Positions 18,120 through 28,516 of a DNA stretch of 64,000 nt are shown piece by piece. The notes under the pieces are model-generated. The model did not search any database. It was not told where the DNA came from and saw only the letters and a program-made list of their open reading frames with translations. The stretch is taken from the NCBI GenBank assembly GCA_002245855.1, contig NOUX01000007.1, forward strand, positions 186,001 to 250,000, given 5' to 3'. Each line of letters begins with the position of its first letter. Positions within the stretch are counted from its first letter, which is position 1. A program made the position numbers and the translations under genes. This DNA is from Sphingobacterium cellulitidis (GTDB lineage Bacteria; Bacteroidota; Bacteroidia; Sphingobacteriales; Sphingobacteriaceae).

Positions 18120-18338
18120 TTATTTATAGCGGTATGTAATTCTTCCTTTTGTTAAATCATATGGTGACATTTCTAACTTCACTTTGTCACCTGGTAATAT
18201 CTTGATATAATGCATGCGCATCTTACCAGAAATATGTGCAATAATTTCATGCCCATTCTCTAATTCTACGCGAAACATCGCGTTAGATAACGCTTCTTTG
18301 ATTATGCCGTCTTGTTCAATCGAGGCTTGTTTAGCCAT
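18120..18338 (-). CDS. infA: Translation initiation factor IF-1
   Basis: The 72-residue OB-fold protein binds the 30S A-site during initiation. Its sequence ([46 protein letters not shown]) is canonical. It may have its own promoter at 18383-18412. Confidence 0.97.
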   Translation of the reverse strand: MAKQASIEQDGIIKEALSNAMFRVELENGHEIIAHISGKMRMHYIKILPGDKVKLEMSPYDLTKGRITYRYK

Positions 18339-18382
18339 ATAATCTCGTATTTTAAATGATGATATACCCGCAAACAGGAGTG

Positions 18383-18412
18383 CAAAGATAAATAAAATAA
18401 TTGAATACCAAC
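18383..18412 (-). promoter_or_regulatory. Internal promoter upstream of infA
   Basis: On the minus strand GTTG (18409-18412), an 18-base spacer and TATCTTTG (18383-18390) approximate the Bacteroidota consensus. The box sits in the 73-base gap after map, so the infA-rplQ block could be transcribed separately from the spc block. Confidence 0.55.
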
Positions 18413-19194
18413 TACTTTTTATTTAAAACTTTCTCAATCGCGTCAAAATTCAATAACACATCCGGAGTACCTTTCTGAATCGAAACCATCTGTTCGAAAT
18501 GTGCTGAAAGCTTTCCATCAACTGTACTCACTGTCCATCCGTCATCCCAAAACTTAACCCCTGCCTTGCCGGCATTGATCATTGGCTCAATACAGATCAC
18601 CAATCCTTCTTCCAACTTCGGCCCTGAACCACGTTTGCCGTAATTCGGAACCTCCGGTTTCTCGTGTAAATGAAATCCAACTCCATGACCAACCAGTTCC
18701 CGAACAATACCATAACGATATGGTGCTACATATTCTTGAACGGCAGCCGAGATATCTCCTATTCGCTTGCCCGCGATTGCTTGTTCGATTCCTGCTTGTA
18801 AAGATCCTTTTGTTACTTCTAACAATTGTTTCGCTTCTTCAGAAATCTCACCGACAGCAAACGTATATGCAGAATCACTAATAAAACCATTCAAATTCAC
18901 ACCACCATCTACCGTAACGATATCCCCATCTTTCAAAACATAATCACTTGGAAATCCATGAACAACTTGGTCATTCACTGAAATACATAATGAATATGGG
19001 AATCCTTGGTAATTTAAAAATGCTGGGGTTCCTTTATGGTCCTTAATAAAGTCGAAGGCAAATTTATCTAATGATAAAGTCGTAATCCCCGGCTTTACTA
19101 ATCCTGCAATTTCAGCAAGTAATTGCGAGAGTACATTTGCTGACTCTCGCACTTGCTCAATTTCATCTGCTGTTTTATAATATACTTTAGACAT
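18412..19194 (-). CDS. map: Methionine aminopeptidase, type I
   Basis: The 260-residue metalloenzyme removes the initiator methionine. Metal ligands are visible: [17 protein letters not shown] supplies two Asp, [10 protein letters not shown] a His, CIEPM a Glu, and the C-terminal SAHFEQMV a Glu. It is 6 bases after secY. Confidence 0.96.
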   Translation of the reverse strand: MSKVYYKTADEIEQVRESANVLSQLLAEIAGLVKPGITTLSLDKFAFDFIKDHKGTPAFLNYQGFPYSLCISVNDQVVHGFPSDYVLKDGDIVTVDGGVNLNGFISDSAYTFAVGEISEEAKQLLEVTKGSLQAGIEQAIAGKRIGDISAAVQEYVAPYRYGIVRELVGHGVGFHLHEKPEVPNYGKRGSGPKLEEGLVICIEPMINAGKAGVKFWDDGWTVSTVDGKLSAHFEQMVSIQKGTPDVLLNFDAIEKVLNKK

Positions 19195-19200
19195 TCAAAA

Positions 19201-20547
19201 TTATAATGCGGATTGATCATAGCCTTCAACAGTAGTAGCAGTGCTTCTACCTTTTACACGACCTGTTTTCATCAATCCATCATAATGACGCATTAACAAA
19301 TGACTCTCAATTTGCTGAATTGTATCTAGAACAACACCTACTAAAATTAATAAAGAGGTACCACCATAGAAATGTGCAAATTGATTATTTACTCCAAATA
19401 ATGTTGCAATTGCTGGCAAAATCGCAATGATCGCCACAAATACAGCACCAGGGAAGGTAATATGTGATATTACGTTGTCGATAAACATGTTGGTCTCATA
19501 ACCTGGTTTGATACCTGGAATAAAACCACCGTTCTTCTTCATGTCCTCTGACATCTGTTGAGGGTTAACCATGATCGCCGTATAGAAGAAAGTAAACGCA
19601 ATAATCAATAATGCGAATACAACATTATACGTTACGGAAGTATAGTTACTCAATGAATTCAGAAAGTCAGATTGAACATTCGGGAAGAATTGTGTCAACG
19701 ACATCGGTAAAAACATAATCGCCTGCGCGAAAATGATTGGCATTACACCCGCCGCATTTACCTTTAAAGGAATGTATTGACGCACACCACCAATCTGTTT
19801 GTTTCCTACAATTTTCTTCGCATACTGTACAGGGATCTTACGAACACCTTGTACAACTAAAATCGTGAAGATCACAACGAAGAATAAGGCAACAAACTCC
19901 AATAACAATGGAATAGGACCACCACCACTTGGGCTCATTCTGGATGCCCATTCTGCAGTAATACCTGCAGGAAGCTGAGCAATAATACCAGCCATAATGA
20001 TTAATGAAATACCATTACCAATTCCTTTATCGGTAATCTTTTCACCTAGCCACATCACAAACAATGTACCCGCTGTCAATACGACCGCAGATAGGATAGA
20101 GAACATCGGATCCGCAATGGTTTTCGCTTCTGGACCAATTTGGGTCTTAACATAAGCTACTGCCTGAACTAAAGTAATCGCAACGGTTAAGTAACGAGTA
20201 ATGTTGTTCATTTTCTTACGGCCAGATTCTCCCTCTTTCTGCATCTTTTGAAAAGCAGGAACAGCAATCCCCAATAGCTGAACTACGATAGATGCCGAGA
20301 TATAAGGCATTACACCAAGAGCAAAGATCGCAGCACGCGAGAAGGAACCTCCCGCAAACATATTGATCAAGTTCATGATGTCATTACCACCTTCTCTGTT
20401 TATTACCAACGCTTCTGGATTGACACCTGGTAAAACCACGTGACAACCAACGCGGTATATTAAAAGAAATAGAATCGTATTAAGAATACGATTACGTAAT
20501 TCTTCTATCTTCCATATATTGGTTAAGGTTGTGATTAGTTTCTTCAT
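19201..20547 (-). CDS. secY: SecY protein-translocase channel subunit
   Basis: The 448-residue inner-membrane protein has ten predicted helices and forms the SecYEG channel. Diagnostic regions include the plug-proximal NMFAGGSFSRAAIFALGVMP, YISASIVVQLL and the C-terminal cytoplasmic loop. It follows rplO by 6 bases, as in most bacteria. Confidence 0.97.
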   Translation of the reverse strand: MKKLITTLTNIWKIEELRNRILNTILFLLIYRVGCHVVLPGVNPEALVINREGGNDIMNLINMFAGGSFSRAAIFALGVMPYISASIVVQLLGIAVPAFQKMQKEGESGRKKMNNITRYLTVAITLVQAVAYVKTQIGPEAKTIADPMFSILSAVVLTAGTLFVMWLGEKITDKGIGNGISLIIMAGIIAQLPAGITAEWASRMSPSGGGPIPLLLEFVALFFVVIFTILVVQGVRKIPVQYAKKIVGNKQIGGVRQYIPLKVNAAGVMPIIFAQAIMFLPMSLTQFFPNVQSDFLNSLSNYTSVTYNVVFALLIIAFTFFYTAIMVNPQQMSEDMKKNGGFIPGIKPGYETNMFIDNVISHITFPGAVFVAIIAILPAIATLFGVNNQFAHFYGGTSLLILVGVVLDTIQQIESHLLMRHYDGLMKTGRVKGRSTATTVEGYDQSAL

Positions 20548-20553
20548 GTATTA

Positions 20554-21000
20554 TTACAATTTAACGATAGAACCACCTGCTGCTTCAATTGCTTTTTGTG
20601 CTGAAGCTGAAAATGCATGGGCCTTTACTTCTACTTTTGCGGTGAACTCACCACGACCTAAGATCTTGATTAAGTCATTTTTTGAAACTAATCCGTGCTC
20701 TTTCAAAGTATCGAAATCTACAGTGGTTAAGCTGAATTTCTCAACGATAGCTTGTAAAACATCTAAGTTAACACCTACATATTCTACACGGTTGATGTTC
20801 TTAAAACCAAATTTAGGTACACGACGTTGAAGAGGCATTTGACCACCTTCGAAACCGATTTTCGTAGAGTTTCCTGAACGAGATCCTGCTCCTTTGTGAC
20901 CACGAGTAGAGGTACCACCACGGCCAGATCCTTGTCCACGACCAATACGTTTTTTAGTTTTAATTGAACCAGATGCTGGTTTTAGATTACTTAAGTTCAT
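20554..21000 (-). CDS. rplO: Ribosomal protein L15
   Basis: The 148-residue 50S protein starts MNLSNLKPASGS and has the glycine/arginine-rich N-terminal RIGRGQGSGRGGTSTRGHKG and the core MPLQRRVPKFGF. It is separated from rpmD by 109 bases containing a 9-bp hairpin. Confidence 0.97.
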   Translation of the reverse strand: MNLSNLKPASGSIKTKKRIGRGQGSGRGGTSTRGHKGAGSRSGNSTKIGFEGGQMPLQRRVPKFGFKNINRVEYVGVNLDVLQAIVEKFSLTTVDFDTLKEHGLVSKNDLIKILGRGEFTAKVEVKAHAFSASAQKAIEAAGGSIVKL

Positions 21001-21074
21001 TTTTAATCAAATTGTGCTACGCCTTCGCTCTCACTAAACAGGCCATAGCATTCCATAAATTTATTAACAAAGAA

Positions 21075-21100
21075 TGGAAAGGAAGTGAGCATCCTTTCCA
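21075..21100 (-). other. Hairpin between rpmD and rplO
   Basis: TGGAAAGGA (21075-21083) and TCCTTTCCA (21092-21100) form a perfect 9-bp stem with an 8-base loop, 9 bases after the rpmD stop. A weak TTCTTTG follows on the minus strand. It could attenuate or stabilise the downstream rplO-secY-map part. Confidence 0.55.
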
Positions 21101-21109
21101 TCTATTTTA

Positions 21110-21289
21110 TTAAATAGTCTCTACAGCGACTAAGTGGTTCACTTTACGAACCATACCAATGATGGCTGCTGTAGCTTCAACTTCTACCGAATGATTGATT
21201 TTTTTCAAACCTAATGCTTCGATAGTTTTCTTTTGGCGCTCGCTTCTGTCGATAACGCTCTTTATCTGGGTGATTTTAATTTTTGCCAT
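21110..21289 (-). CDS. rpmD: Ribosomal protein L30
   Basis: A 59-codon gene begins [19 protein letters not shown] and ends HLVAVETI before TAA at 21110-21112. The central [13 protein letters not shown] and [12 protein letters not shown] are typical of L30. It starts 4 bases after the rpsE stop and is in the normal rpsE-rpmD-rplO order. Confidence 0.96.
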   Translation of the reverse strand: MAKIKITQIKSVIDRSERQKKTIEALGLKKINHSVEVEATAAIIGMVRKVNHLVAVETI

Positions 21290-21293
21290 GATA

Positions 21294-21812
21294 TTAACCG
21301 TTAAATACTTTGTTTAAATCGACACCACGTGTTTGTGCTACTGTATAAGCGTCACGCATATTAGCTAATGCATCAATCGTTGCTTTTACCACGTTGTGTG
21401 GGTTAGAAGAACCTAATGATTTTGCTAATACGTCTGTAATGCCTGCAGACTCCAATACCGCACGCATAGCACCACCTGCTAATACTCCGGTACCACTTAC
21501 AGCTGGTTTAATTAAAACTGAACCACCTGAATATTTACCGTATTGCTCATGAGGTACTGTACCTTTGATAATAGGAACTTTTACTAAGTTTTTCTTTGCA
21601 TCATCGATACCTTTAGTGATAGCTTCAGTAACCTCTTTAGCTTTTCCTAATCCGTATCCTACGATACCATTTTCGTCTCCAACTACTACAATAGCTGAAA
21701 AACTGAAAGTACGACCACCTTTGGTCACCTTGGCTACGCGTTGGATGCTTACTAAGCGATCTTTTAATTCAATTTCGCTTGATTTTACTCTTTTAATATT
21801 GCTTAATGCCAT
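21294..21812 (-). CDS. rpsE: Ribosomal protein S5
   Basis: The 172-residue decoding-fidelity protein shows [30 protein letters not shown] and [14 protein letters not shown]. Length is normal. It follows rplR by 12 bases. Confidence 0.97.
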   Translation of the reverse strand: MALSNIKRVKSSEIELKDRLVSIQRVAKVTKGGRTFSFSAIVVVGDENGIVGYGLGKAKEVTEAITKGIDDAKKNLVKVPIIKGTVPHEQYGKYSGGSVLIKPAVSGTGVLAGGAMRAVLESAGITDVLAKSLGSSNPHNVVKATIDALANMRDAYTVAQTRGVDLNKVFNG

Positions 21813-21824
21813 TTTTTTCTTTAA

Positions 21825-22178
21825 TTAAAAGTCTAAACCGCCTTCGCGAGCACCTTCAGCCAATGATTTGATACGGCCATGGTATAAGTACCCATTACGG
21901 TCAAAAACTACTTTGCTAATTCCTGCTGCAACCGCTTTCTCAGCAACTAATTTACCTACTTCTTTCGATTGATCTACTTTGTTACCTGAACCAGCAAATT
22001 CTTTTGATAAAGTTGATGCTGATGCTAATGTTTTACCAGTAGTATCGTCAATAATCTGAGCGTAGATACCTTTGTTACTTCTAAAAACCGTCAAACGAGG
22101 ACGTTCAGTTGATCCAGCCAGGTGTTTTCTAATTCCTTTTTTGATTCGCTCTCTGCGAGTTGATTTAATTCCTGCCAT
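21825..22178 (-). CDS. rplR: Ribosomal protein L18
   Basis: The 117-residue 5S-rRNA-binding protein shows [33 protein letters not shown] and [20 protein letters not shown]. It is 5 bases after rplF. Confidence 0.97.
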   Translation of the reverse strand: MAGIKSTRRERIKKGIRKHLAGSTERPRLTVFRSNKGIYAQIIDDTTGKTLASASTLSKEFAGSGNKVDQSKEVGKLVAEKAVAAGISKVVFDRNGYLYHGRIKSLAEGAREGGLDF

Positions 22179-22183
22179 GGTTA

Positions 22184-22738
22184 TTATTTTTTAGCTGATT
22201 TACCTGCTTTTCTTCTTAATACTTCACCTGCAAACTTGATACCTTTACCTTTGTATGGCTCTGGCTTACGGAAGCTACGGATTTTCGCCGCTACTTGACC
22301 GATCAATTGTTTGTCGATAGATTCTAAAGTGATAGTTGGGTTTTTACCCTTATCAGCAGTTGTTGTTACTTTAATTTCCTCTGGCAATACGAATACAATC
22401 TGGTGAGAGAAACCTAAGGTTAGCTCTAGCGTATTACCGTTGTTTGCAGCACGGTAACCAACACCAACTAATTCTTGGGTAGTTTTGTATCCCTCGGTTA
22501 CACCTACAACCATATTGTTCAATAGGGCGCGGTATAAACCATGTAATGCTTTGTGTTTCTTTTGTTCTGTTGAACGTGACACAACGATATTACCTTCTTC
22601 TTGTGAAACGGTAATGTCGCGGTCTACTTGTTGTGTTAATTCACCTTTAGGGCCTTTAACAGTTACCAGATTCTTATCTGAAACTGTTACCGTTACACCA
22701 GAAGGTATAGCGATAGGCGCTTTTCCAATTCTTGACAT
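22184..22738 (-). CDS. rplF: Ribosomal protein L6
   Basis: The 184-residue protein near the factor-binding site begins [15 protein letters not shown] and contains [10 protein letters not shown] and the C-terminal [19 protein letters not shown]. It follows rpsH by 18 bases. Confidence 0.97.
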   Translation of the reverse strand: MSRIGKAPIAIPSGVTVTVSDKNLVTVKGPKGELTQQVDRDITVSQEEGNIVVSRSTEQKKHKALHGLYRALLNNMVVGVTEGYKTTQELVGVGYRAANNGNTLELTLGFSHQIVFVLPEEIKVTTTADKGKNPTITLESIDKQLIGQVAAKIRSFRKPEPYKGKGIKFAGEVLRRKAGKSAKK

Positions 22739-22756
22739 TCTGTGCTTTCTCCTAGA

Positions 22757-23155
22757 TTAATAAATGTAACATAAAACCTCTCCACCAACGTTTTGAACGG
22801 CAGCTTCTTTGTCTGACATTACTCCTTTCGAAGTAGACAAAATCGCAATTCCTAAACCGTTTAATACACGAGGGATGCTGTCAACACTTGCATACTTTCT
22901 TAAACCAGGTTTACTCACACGTGTCAATGTGCGAATAGCCGGTACTTTGCTAATTGGGTGGTATTTCAAAGCAATCTTGATTGAACCTTGAGGACCTTCT
23001 TCAATAAATTTGTAGTTAGCAATGTAACCTTTGTCGAAAAGAACTTTTGTGATTTCTTTTTTAAGGTTCGATGCAGGAATTTCAACAACCCTGTGGTTGG
23101 CCTTAATGGCATTCCTTACTCGGGTAAGGTAATCCGCTATTGGATCTGTATTCAT
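22757..23155 (-). CDS. rpsH: Ribosomal protein S8
   Basis: The 132-residue 16S-binding protein begins MNTDPIADYLTRVRNAI and ends with the conserved STSKGVMSDKEA and GGEVLCYIY. I chose the ATG at 23155; the frame extends upstream to 23236 without a conserved sequence. In Escherichia coli S8 is the translational repressor of the spc operon. Here its gene is preceded by a 142-base gap with a nested promoter and terminator-like hairpin, so transcription is probably adjusted at this point. Confidence 0.96.
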   Translation of the reverse strand: MNTDPIADYLTRVRNAIKANHRVVEIPASNLKKEITKVLFDKGYIANYKFIEEGPQGSIKIALKYHPISKVPAIRTLTRVSKPGLRKYASVDSIPRVLNGLGIAILSTSKGVMSDKEAAVQNVGGEVLCYIY

Positions 23156-23234
23156 TATTGTATAAAAATTATGATAATGGTTTCTATGACTAACCGAAGC
23201 CACAGACCTTTTATCGGTTAAAATATTGCAATGC

Positions 23235-23274
23235 AAAAAAAACCCGATAAACCACTGTTCGTGGTTTATCCGGG
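23235..23274 (-). terminator. Terminator-like hairpin between rpsN and rpsH
   Basis: CCCGATAAACCAC (23243-23255) pairs with GTGGTTTAT and CGGG (23261-23274), apart from one bulged base, around a 5-base loop. On the minus strand eight T follow directly (23235-23242). By form it is a textbook intrinsic terminator placed inside the spc ribosomal operon. Confidence 0.8.
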
Positions 23275-23305
23275 CAAAAGTAATTATATTTTTTTGATTA
23301 CCAAG
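23275..23305 (-). promoter_or_regulatory. Internal promoter overlapping the rpsN stop
   Basis: On the minus strand CTTG (23302-23305), a 19-base spacer and TACTTTTG (23275-23282) match the Bacteroidota consensus TTTG-N19-TAnnTTTG at 11 of the 12 boxed positions, counting the two n. Transcription would begin around 23266-23271, inside the first arm of the adjoining hairpin. Confidence 0.65.
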
Positions 23306-23567
23306 AAGCTTTTTTCACTCCCGGGATTTTTCCGTCTAAGGCCATCTCACGGAATGTTACACGTGAGATACCAAATTGACGCATATATCCTTTTGGACGA
23401 CCAGTTAATTTACAACGATTGTGCAATCTTACTGGCGATGCATTTTTTGGTAATTTATCTAGGGCTGCGTAGTCACCTGCTGCTTTTAATGCCGCACGTT
23501 TTTCAGCAAATTTAGCCACTAATTTTTGACGCTTAACTTCGCGTGCTTTTAATCCTTCTTTAGCCAT
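23298..23567 (-). CDS. rpsN: Ribosomal protein S14, zinc-free long form
   Basis: The 89-residue protein is the long form lacking the CxxC zinc pairs; only one Cys remains in [19 protein letters not shown]. The start overlaps the rplE end by 8 bases, which implies coupling. A promoter -33 box overlaps its stop region. Confidence 0.96.
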   Translation of the reverse strand: MAKEGLKAREVKRQKLVAKFAEKRAALKAAGDYAALDKLPKNASPVRLHNRCKLTGRPKGYMRQFGISRVTFREMALDGKIPGVKKASW

Positions 23568-24129
23568 TGTTATTCGAATTTTGGTTTTTGAATGGTAAAC
23601 CGAATTGTTTCAATAATTCTAAAGCTTCGATATCATTCTTAGCTGAAGTTACGAAAGTGATATCCATACCTTGGATCTTGTTGATCTTGTCAATGTTGAT
23701 CTCTGGGAAGATAATCTGCTCAGTAATACCTAAGTTGTAGTTACCATGTCCGTCAAATCCTTTATCGTTGATTCCACGGAAGTCACGAATACGTGGTAAA
23801 GAAACCGCGATTAAACGATCTAAGAATTCAAACATATTGTTGTCTCGTAATGTTACGCGAGCACCAATAGGCATTCCTTTACGCAATTTGAAGTTCGAAA
23901 TATCTTTCTTAGATTTTGTAGATACAGCTTGTTGACCTGTAATTGTTGTTAACTCAGTGATTGAGTTATCAATTAATTTCTTGTCTGCTGTAGCTGCTCC
24001 AATACCTTGAGATACTACGATTTTCTCTAGCTTAGGAACTTGCATAACACTCTTATACTGGAATTTTTCCTTAAGCGCTGTACGGATCTCTTCCGCATAT
24101 TTCGCTTTTAATCTTGGTACGTAAGTCAT
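23560..24129 (-). CDS. rplE: Ribosomal protein L5
   Basis: The 189-residue 5S-rRNA-binding protein shows [32 protein letters not shown] and [20 protein letters not shown]. It shares one base with the rplX stop (TAATG type overlap). Confidence 0.97.
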   Translation of the reverse strand: MTYVPRLKAKYAEEIRTALKEKFQYKSVMQVPKLEKIVVSQGIGAATADKKLIDNSITELTTITGQQAVSTKSKKDISNFKLRKGMPIGARVTLRDNNMFEFLDRLIAVSLPRIRDFRGINDKGFDGHGNYNLGITEQIIFPEINIDKINKIQGMDITFVTSAKNDIEALELLKQFGLPFKNQNSNNNG

Positions 24130-24473
24130 TATTTAATTTCCTCCCCTGATTTTTTTGCGTAACGAACTATTTTGCCATCTGCATTAACTTTACGTCCAAC
24201 ACGAGTAGGATTACCAGTCTTAGGATCGATTAAAGCTAAATTTGAGATGTTAATTGCAGCTTCTTTCTCGATGATACCACCGTTAGGATTTGCTGCACTT
24301 GGTTTAGTGTGTTTTTTCACTTTGTTAGCGCCTTCAACAATCGCTCTGTTAGTATCAGCAATAACTTCTAATACTGTACCTTGCTTACCTTTAGAGTTAC
24401 CAGCGATAACTTTCACTAAATCTCCTCTCTTGATTTTAATCTTGGGAGTAGTTTTGTTTGTTTTTTGTGCCAT
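24129..24473 (-). CDS. rplX: Ribosomal protein L24
   Basis: The 114-residue assembly-initiating protein has the KOW motif [19 protein letters not shown] (residues 13-31) and [18 protein letters not shown]. It is 2 bases after rplN. Confidence 0.97.
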   Translation of the reverse strand: MAQKTNKTTPKIKIKRGDLVKVIAGNSKGKQGTVLEVIADTNRAIVEGANKVKKHTKPSAANPNGGIIEKEAAINISNLALIDPKTGNPTRVGRKVNADGKIVRYAKKSGEEIK

Positions 24474-24475
24474 AA

Positions 24476-24844
24476 TTATAAAACCTCCGGTGCTAATGAT
24501 ACAATTTTCATGAACTGTTTCTCACGCAACTCTCTAGCAACTGGGCCAAAGATACGTGTTCCACGTGGCTCATCATTATTATTTAATAATACTGCAGCAT
24601 TGTCATCAAAACGAATGTAAGAACCATCTTTACGACGGATTTCTTTCTTCGTACGTACGACTACTGCTTTAGAAACTGATCCTTTTTTCACGTTTCCTGA
24701 AGGGATAGCGCTCTTTACGGTAACAACAATTTTATCACCGATAGATGCATAACGCTTGCGCGTTCCGCCTAACACACGGATTACTAAAACTTCTTTAGCT
24801 CCGCTGTTGTCAGCTACATTTAGTCTTGATTCCTGTTGTACCAT
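24476..24844 (-). CDS. rplN: Ribosomal protein L14
   Basis: The 122-residue protein begins [18 protein letters not shown] and has the signature [20 protein letters not shown]. It shares one base with the rpsQ stop. Confidence 0.97.
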   Translation of the reverse strand: MVQQESRLNVADNSGAKEVLVIRVLGGTRKRYASIGDKIVVTVKSAIPSGNVKKGSVSKAVVVRTKKEIRRKDGSYIRFDDNAAVLLNNNDEPRGTRIFGPVARELREKQFMKIVSLAPEVL

Positions 24845-25098
24845 TATTTAGCCCTTTCTAAAATTTCTACTAATCTCCAGTTCTTAGTTTTACTCAGCGG
24901 ACGTGTCTCCATAATTAATACCGTATCGCCGATACCGCAGGTATTTTGTTCGTCATGAGCTTTAAATTTAGTAGTTTTCTTAACGAATTTACCGTAAATT
25001 GGGTGTTTTACTTTACGTTCAACAGCCACTACGATAGATTTGTCCATCTTGTTGCTAACTACTAAGCCGATTCTTGTTTTTCTTAAATTTCTTTCCAT
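24844..25098 (-). CDS. rpsQ: Ribosomal protein S17
   Basis: The 84-residue OB-fold 16S-binding protein begins [20 protein letters not shown] and has [20 protein letters not shown] start it at the ATG at 25098; a longer frame to 25146 overlaps rpmC and is not conserved. Confidence 0.96.
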   Translation of the reverse strand: MERNLRKTRIGLVVSNKMDKSIVVAVERKVKHPIYGKFVKKTTKFKAHDEQNTCGIGDTVLIMETRPLSKTKNWRLVEILERAK

Positions 25099-25111
25099 TT
25101 CGACTTTAATT

Positions 25112-25330
25112 TTATGCCTCAGAGGCTGTTTCAGATTTTGCTGCATTAGTACGCTTAGAAATCTCCGTAGAGATACGAGCGATAGTTCTGCGAGCTGCTT
25201 TGATCACGTTTGGATTCTCAATAGCAGAAACAGCATGTGCAAATTTCAATTTGTTTAAGGCAGCTTTCTCTTCTACAAGACGTGCTGTTAAATCCTCAGT
25301 TGATAATTCTACGATTTCTGAATTTTTCAT
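25112..25330 (-). CDS. rpmC: Ribosomal protein L29
   Basis: The 72-residue helical-hairpin protein at the exit tunnel shows [20 protein letters not shown] and [18 protein letters not shown] 91-base gap with a 9-bp hairpin separates it from rplP. Confidence 0.96.
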   Translation of the reverse strand: MKNSEIVELSTEDLTARLVEEKAALNKLKFAHAVSAIENPNVIKAARRTIARISTEISKRTNAAKSETASEA

Positions 25331-25370
25331 TTTTCAATTTGTTGTGCCGGGTTATCGCGAGGTTAAAACC

Positions 25371-25395
25371 GCCTTACTGGTAACGGCAGTAAGGC
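25371..25395 (-). other. Hairpin between rplP and rpmC
   Basis: GCCTTACTG (25371-25379) and CAGTAAGGC (25387-25395) form a perfect 9-bp stem with a 7-base loop. The minus strand then reads GGTTTT, a poor T-tract. Its role, if any, is probably post-transcriptional. Confidence 0.55.
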
Positions 25396-25421
25396 TTATC
25401 TCTTGACATTACCGACGATTA

Positions 25422-25844
25422 TTATGCTTCAACGTAATCTCTACGTATCACAAATTTCGTTTGAACCGGTAATTTTTGCGCAGCTAAGCGTAATGCTTCT
25501 TTCGCGATTTCCAATGGAACGCCTTCTGCTTCAAATAACATACGGCCTGGGCGCACTACCGCTACCCAATATTCTGGAGCACCTTTACCTTTACCCATAC
25601 GTACCTCTGCAGGTTTCTTCGTAACAGGTTTGTCAGGGAAAATGCGGATCCAAACTTGTCCTTCACGCTTCATATAACGAGTAACCGCAATACGAGCTGC
25701 CTCAATCTGACGGCTTGTGATCCATGCTGGTTCCATTGATTTGATACCGAAAGATCCGAAAGCTAATTCCGCTCCACGAGTGGCATTACCCTTCATACGG
25801 CCTTTCTGCATCTTTCTGAACTTCGTTCTTTTTGGCTGTAACAT
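25422..25844 (-). CDS. rplP: Ribosomal protein L16
   Basis: The 140-residue protein at the peptidyl-transferase side of 5S rRNA has [19 protein letters not shown], the Gly-rich [14 protein letters not shown] and [13 protein letters not shown]. It follows rpsC by 51 bases. Confidence 0.97.
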   Translation of the reverse strand: MLQPKRTKFRKMQKGRMKGNATRGAELAFGSFGIKSMEPAWITSRQIEAARIAVTRYMKREGQVWIRIFPDKPVTKKPAEVRMGKGKGAPEYWVAVVRPGRMLFEAEGVPLEIAKEALRLAAQKLPVQTKFVIRRDYVEA

Positions 25845-25895
25845 GTTCGTATTTTTTTAAATCTGTTAAACAGATAATCTAAATCTTGTTATTAA

Positions 25896-26678
25896 TTAAT
25901 CTCTTTTACCTCCACGGTTGTTATCACGACGTCCGCCACGGTTTCCACCACGACCTCCGCGGTTGTCACGACGGTTGTTGTTGTCACCACCTTCGTTGCC
26001 ACCACGTGATTTAACGCCTGACGCTTGACCAATGTTTGGAGATAAATCTCTCTTACCGTAAACTTCACCTTTACAGATCCAAACTTTTACGCCAATCTTA
26101 CCGTAAGTTGTCAATGCTTCTGCTAATGCATAATCAATATCAGCACGCAATGTGTGTAGAGGAGTTCTTCCTTCTTTGTATTGCTCTGTACGAGCCATCT
26201 CAGCGCCACCTAAACGACCTGAACACATTACCTTGATACCTTCTGCTCCCATACGCATTGTAGATGCAATCGCAGTTTTCATTGCACGACGGAATGAAAT
26301 ACGTGCCTCTAATTGCTTAGCAATACCTTCTGCAACTAGTTTCGCATCTAACTCTGGACGTTTGATCTCGAAAATGTTGATCTGAACATCTTTCTTAGTT
26401 AATTTCTTTAACTCTTCTTTGATCTTATCAACTTCCTGACCACCTTTACCAATTACGATTCCTGGACGTGCTGTGTGGATTGTTACAGTGATACGTTTTA
26501 ACGTTCTCTCAATAACAACTTTTGCTACACCGCCTTTTGCGATACGTACCGAAAGATATTTTCTTATTTTTTCGTCCTCAACTAACTTATCAGAATAGTT
26601 GTTGCCTCCGAACCAATTAGAATCCCATCCTTTGATGATTCCTAATCTGCTACCTATTGGATTTGCTTTTTGTCCCAT
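25896..26678 (-). CDS. rpsC: Ribosomal protein S3 with an RGG-rich tail
   Basis: The 260-residue protein has the N-terminal domain ([13 protein letters not shown]), the KH domain with GKGGQEVD and the C-terminal S3 domain ([26 protein letters not shown]). After about residue 222 it ends in a low-complexity tail rich in Asn, Arg and Gly ([17 protein letters not shown]), about 35 residues. Such tails occur on S3 of other Bacteroidota, are likely disordered and may bind RNA. Confidence 0.97.
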   Translation of the reverse strand: MGQKANPIGSRLGIIKGWDSNWFGGNNYSDKLVEDEKIRKYLSVRIAKGGVAKVVIERTLKRITVTIHTARPGIVIGKGGQEVDKIKEELKKLTKKDVQINIFEIKRPELDAKLVAEGIAKQLEARISFRRAMKTAIASTMRMGAEGIKVMCSGRLGGAEMARTEQYKEGRTPLHTLRADIDYALAEALTTYGKIGVKVWICKGEVYGKRDLSPNIGQASGVKSRGGNEGGDNNNRRDNRGGRGGNRGGRRDNNRGGKRD

Positions 26679-26689
26679 TCTTAATATTA

Positions 26690-27121
26690 TTAGTTGTTAA
26701 CGTTATTAATACTATCTACTACCAAAGTTACATGGTTTGAACGCTTACGAATTCTATAACCACGACCTTGTGGTGCTGGACGTAATCTCTTTAATTGACG
26801 ACCTCCACCTACAGATACTTCTTTAACATACAATCCGCCGTCTTCTACTGAAGAACCTTCGTTTTTAGACTCCCAATTCTTGATTGCTGATAATAATAAT
26901 TTCTCAACACGAATGGCAGCTTCTTTACCTGTATGTTTTAGAATGTAAAGTGCGTTCTCTACTTTCTGTCCACGGATAAGATCCACTACTAGACGCATCT
27001 TACGTGGTGAAGTAGGGCAATTCAATAACTTGGCAGTAGAAGCTCCTCCTACTTGAGCTTTTTCCTGCTCTTTGCGCTGCTTAATTAAAACAGACTTTTT
27101 GAGTTTTTTTGTTGCTTCCAT
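26690..27121 (-). CDS. rplV: Ribosomal protein L22 with an N-terminal extension
   Basis: The 143-residue protein has the L22 core from about residue 33 ([20 protein letters not shown]), with the tunnel-lining loop [17 protein letters not shown]. The first 30 residues are a charged extension ([18 protein letters not shown]) beyond the usual 110-residue protein. Only one start fits, so the extension appears genuine. Confidence 0.96.
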   Translation of the reverse strand: MEATKKLKKSVLIKQRKEQEKAQVGGASTAKLLNCPTSPRKMRLVVDLIRGQKVENALYILKHTGKEAAIRVEKLLLSAIKNWESKNEGSSVEDGGLYVKEVSVGGGRQLKRLRPAPQGRGYRIRKRSNHVTLVVDSINNVNN

Positions 27122-27127
27122 TACCTA

Positions 27128-27393
27128 TTATTTTTTCTTTTCTGCGTGGCCTCTGAAAGTACGCGTAGGCGCAAATTCACCAAGCTTGTGACCAACCATA
27201 TTTTCTGTTACATAAACTGGAATAAATTTATTCCCGTTGTGCACTGCGAAGGTATGACCAACAAAATCAGGTGAAATCATTGATCTGCGTGACCAAGTCT
27301 TGATTACTGATTTCTTGTTTGTTTCATTCATAGAAAGAACTTTTCTTTCTAAGTTGTGATCGATATAAGGACCTTTTTTAATTGAACGAGCCA

Positions 27394-27394
<1 letters not shown>
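27128..27394 (-). CDS. rpsS: Ribosomal protein S19
   Basis: The 88-residue head protein shows [40 protein letters not shown] and [16 protein letters not shown]. It shares one base with the rplB stop. Confidence 0.97.
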
Positions 27395-28218
<824 letters not shown>

Positions 28219-28224
28219 TTCTTA

Positions 28225-28515
28225 TTATAGTGTACTGTAAAAGTCAATAGTTTCACCATCTTTAACTGTAATGATGGCCTTCTTATATTTAGGGCTTCTG
28301 CCTGATACAAATCCAGCTTTAGTGTAACGGCTTTTCGCCTTACCTGCAACAACTGCTGTGTTAACTGCAACTACAGTCACACCAAACATTTGCTCAACCG
28401 CTGTTTTGATTTGAATCTTGTTTGCTCTATGATCTACTTTGAAAGCATAACGGTTTAATTTTTCCGTTAATAATGAAGCTTTCTCAGTTAAAATAGGTTT
28501 TTTAATAATTTCCAT
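28225..28515 (-). CDS. rplW: Ribosomal protein L23
   Basis: The 96-residue tunnel-exit protein, docking site for SRP and trigger factor, begins MEIIKKPILTEKASLLTEKL and has YAFKVDHRANKIQIKTAVEQ. It is 1 base from rplD. Confidence 0.97.
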   Translation of the reverse strand: MEIIKKPILTEKASLLTEKLNRYAFKVDHRANKIQIKTAVEQMFGVTVVAVNTAVVAGKAKSRYTKAGFVSGRSPKYKKAIITVKDGETIDFYSTL

Positions 28516-28516
28516 A

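Noticed and set aside
23231..23515. A 94-codon plus-strand frame opposite rpsN.
   Set aside because: It is antisense to rpsN and begins in the hairpin region, with no family resemblance.
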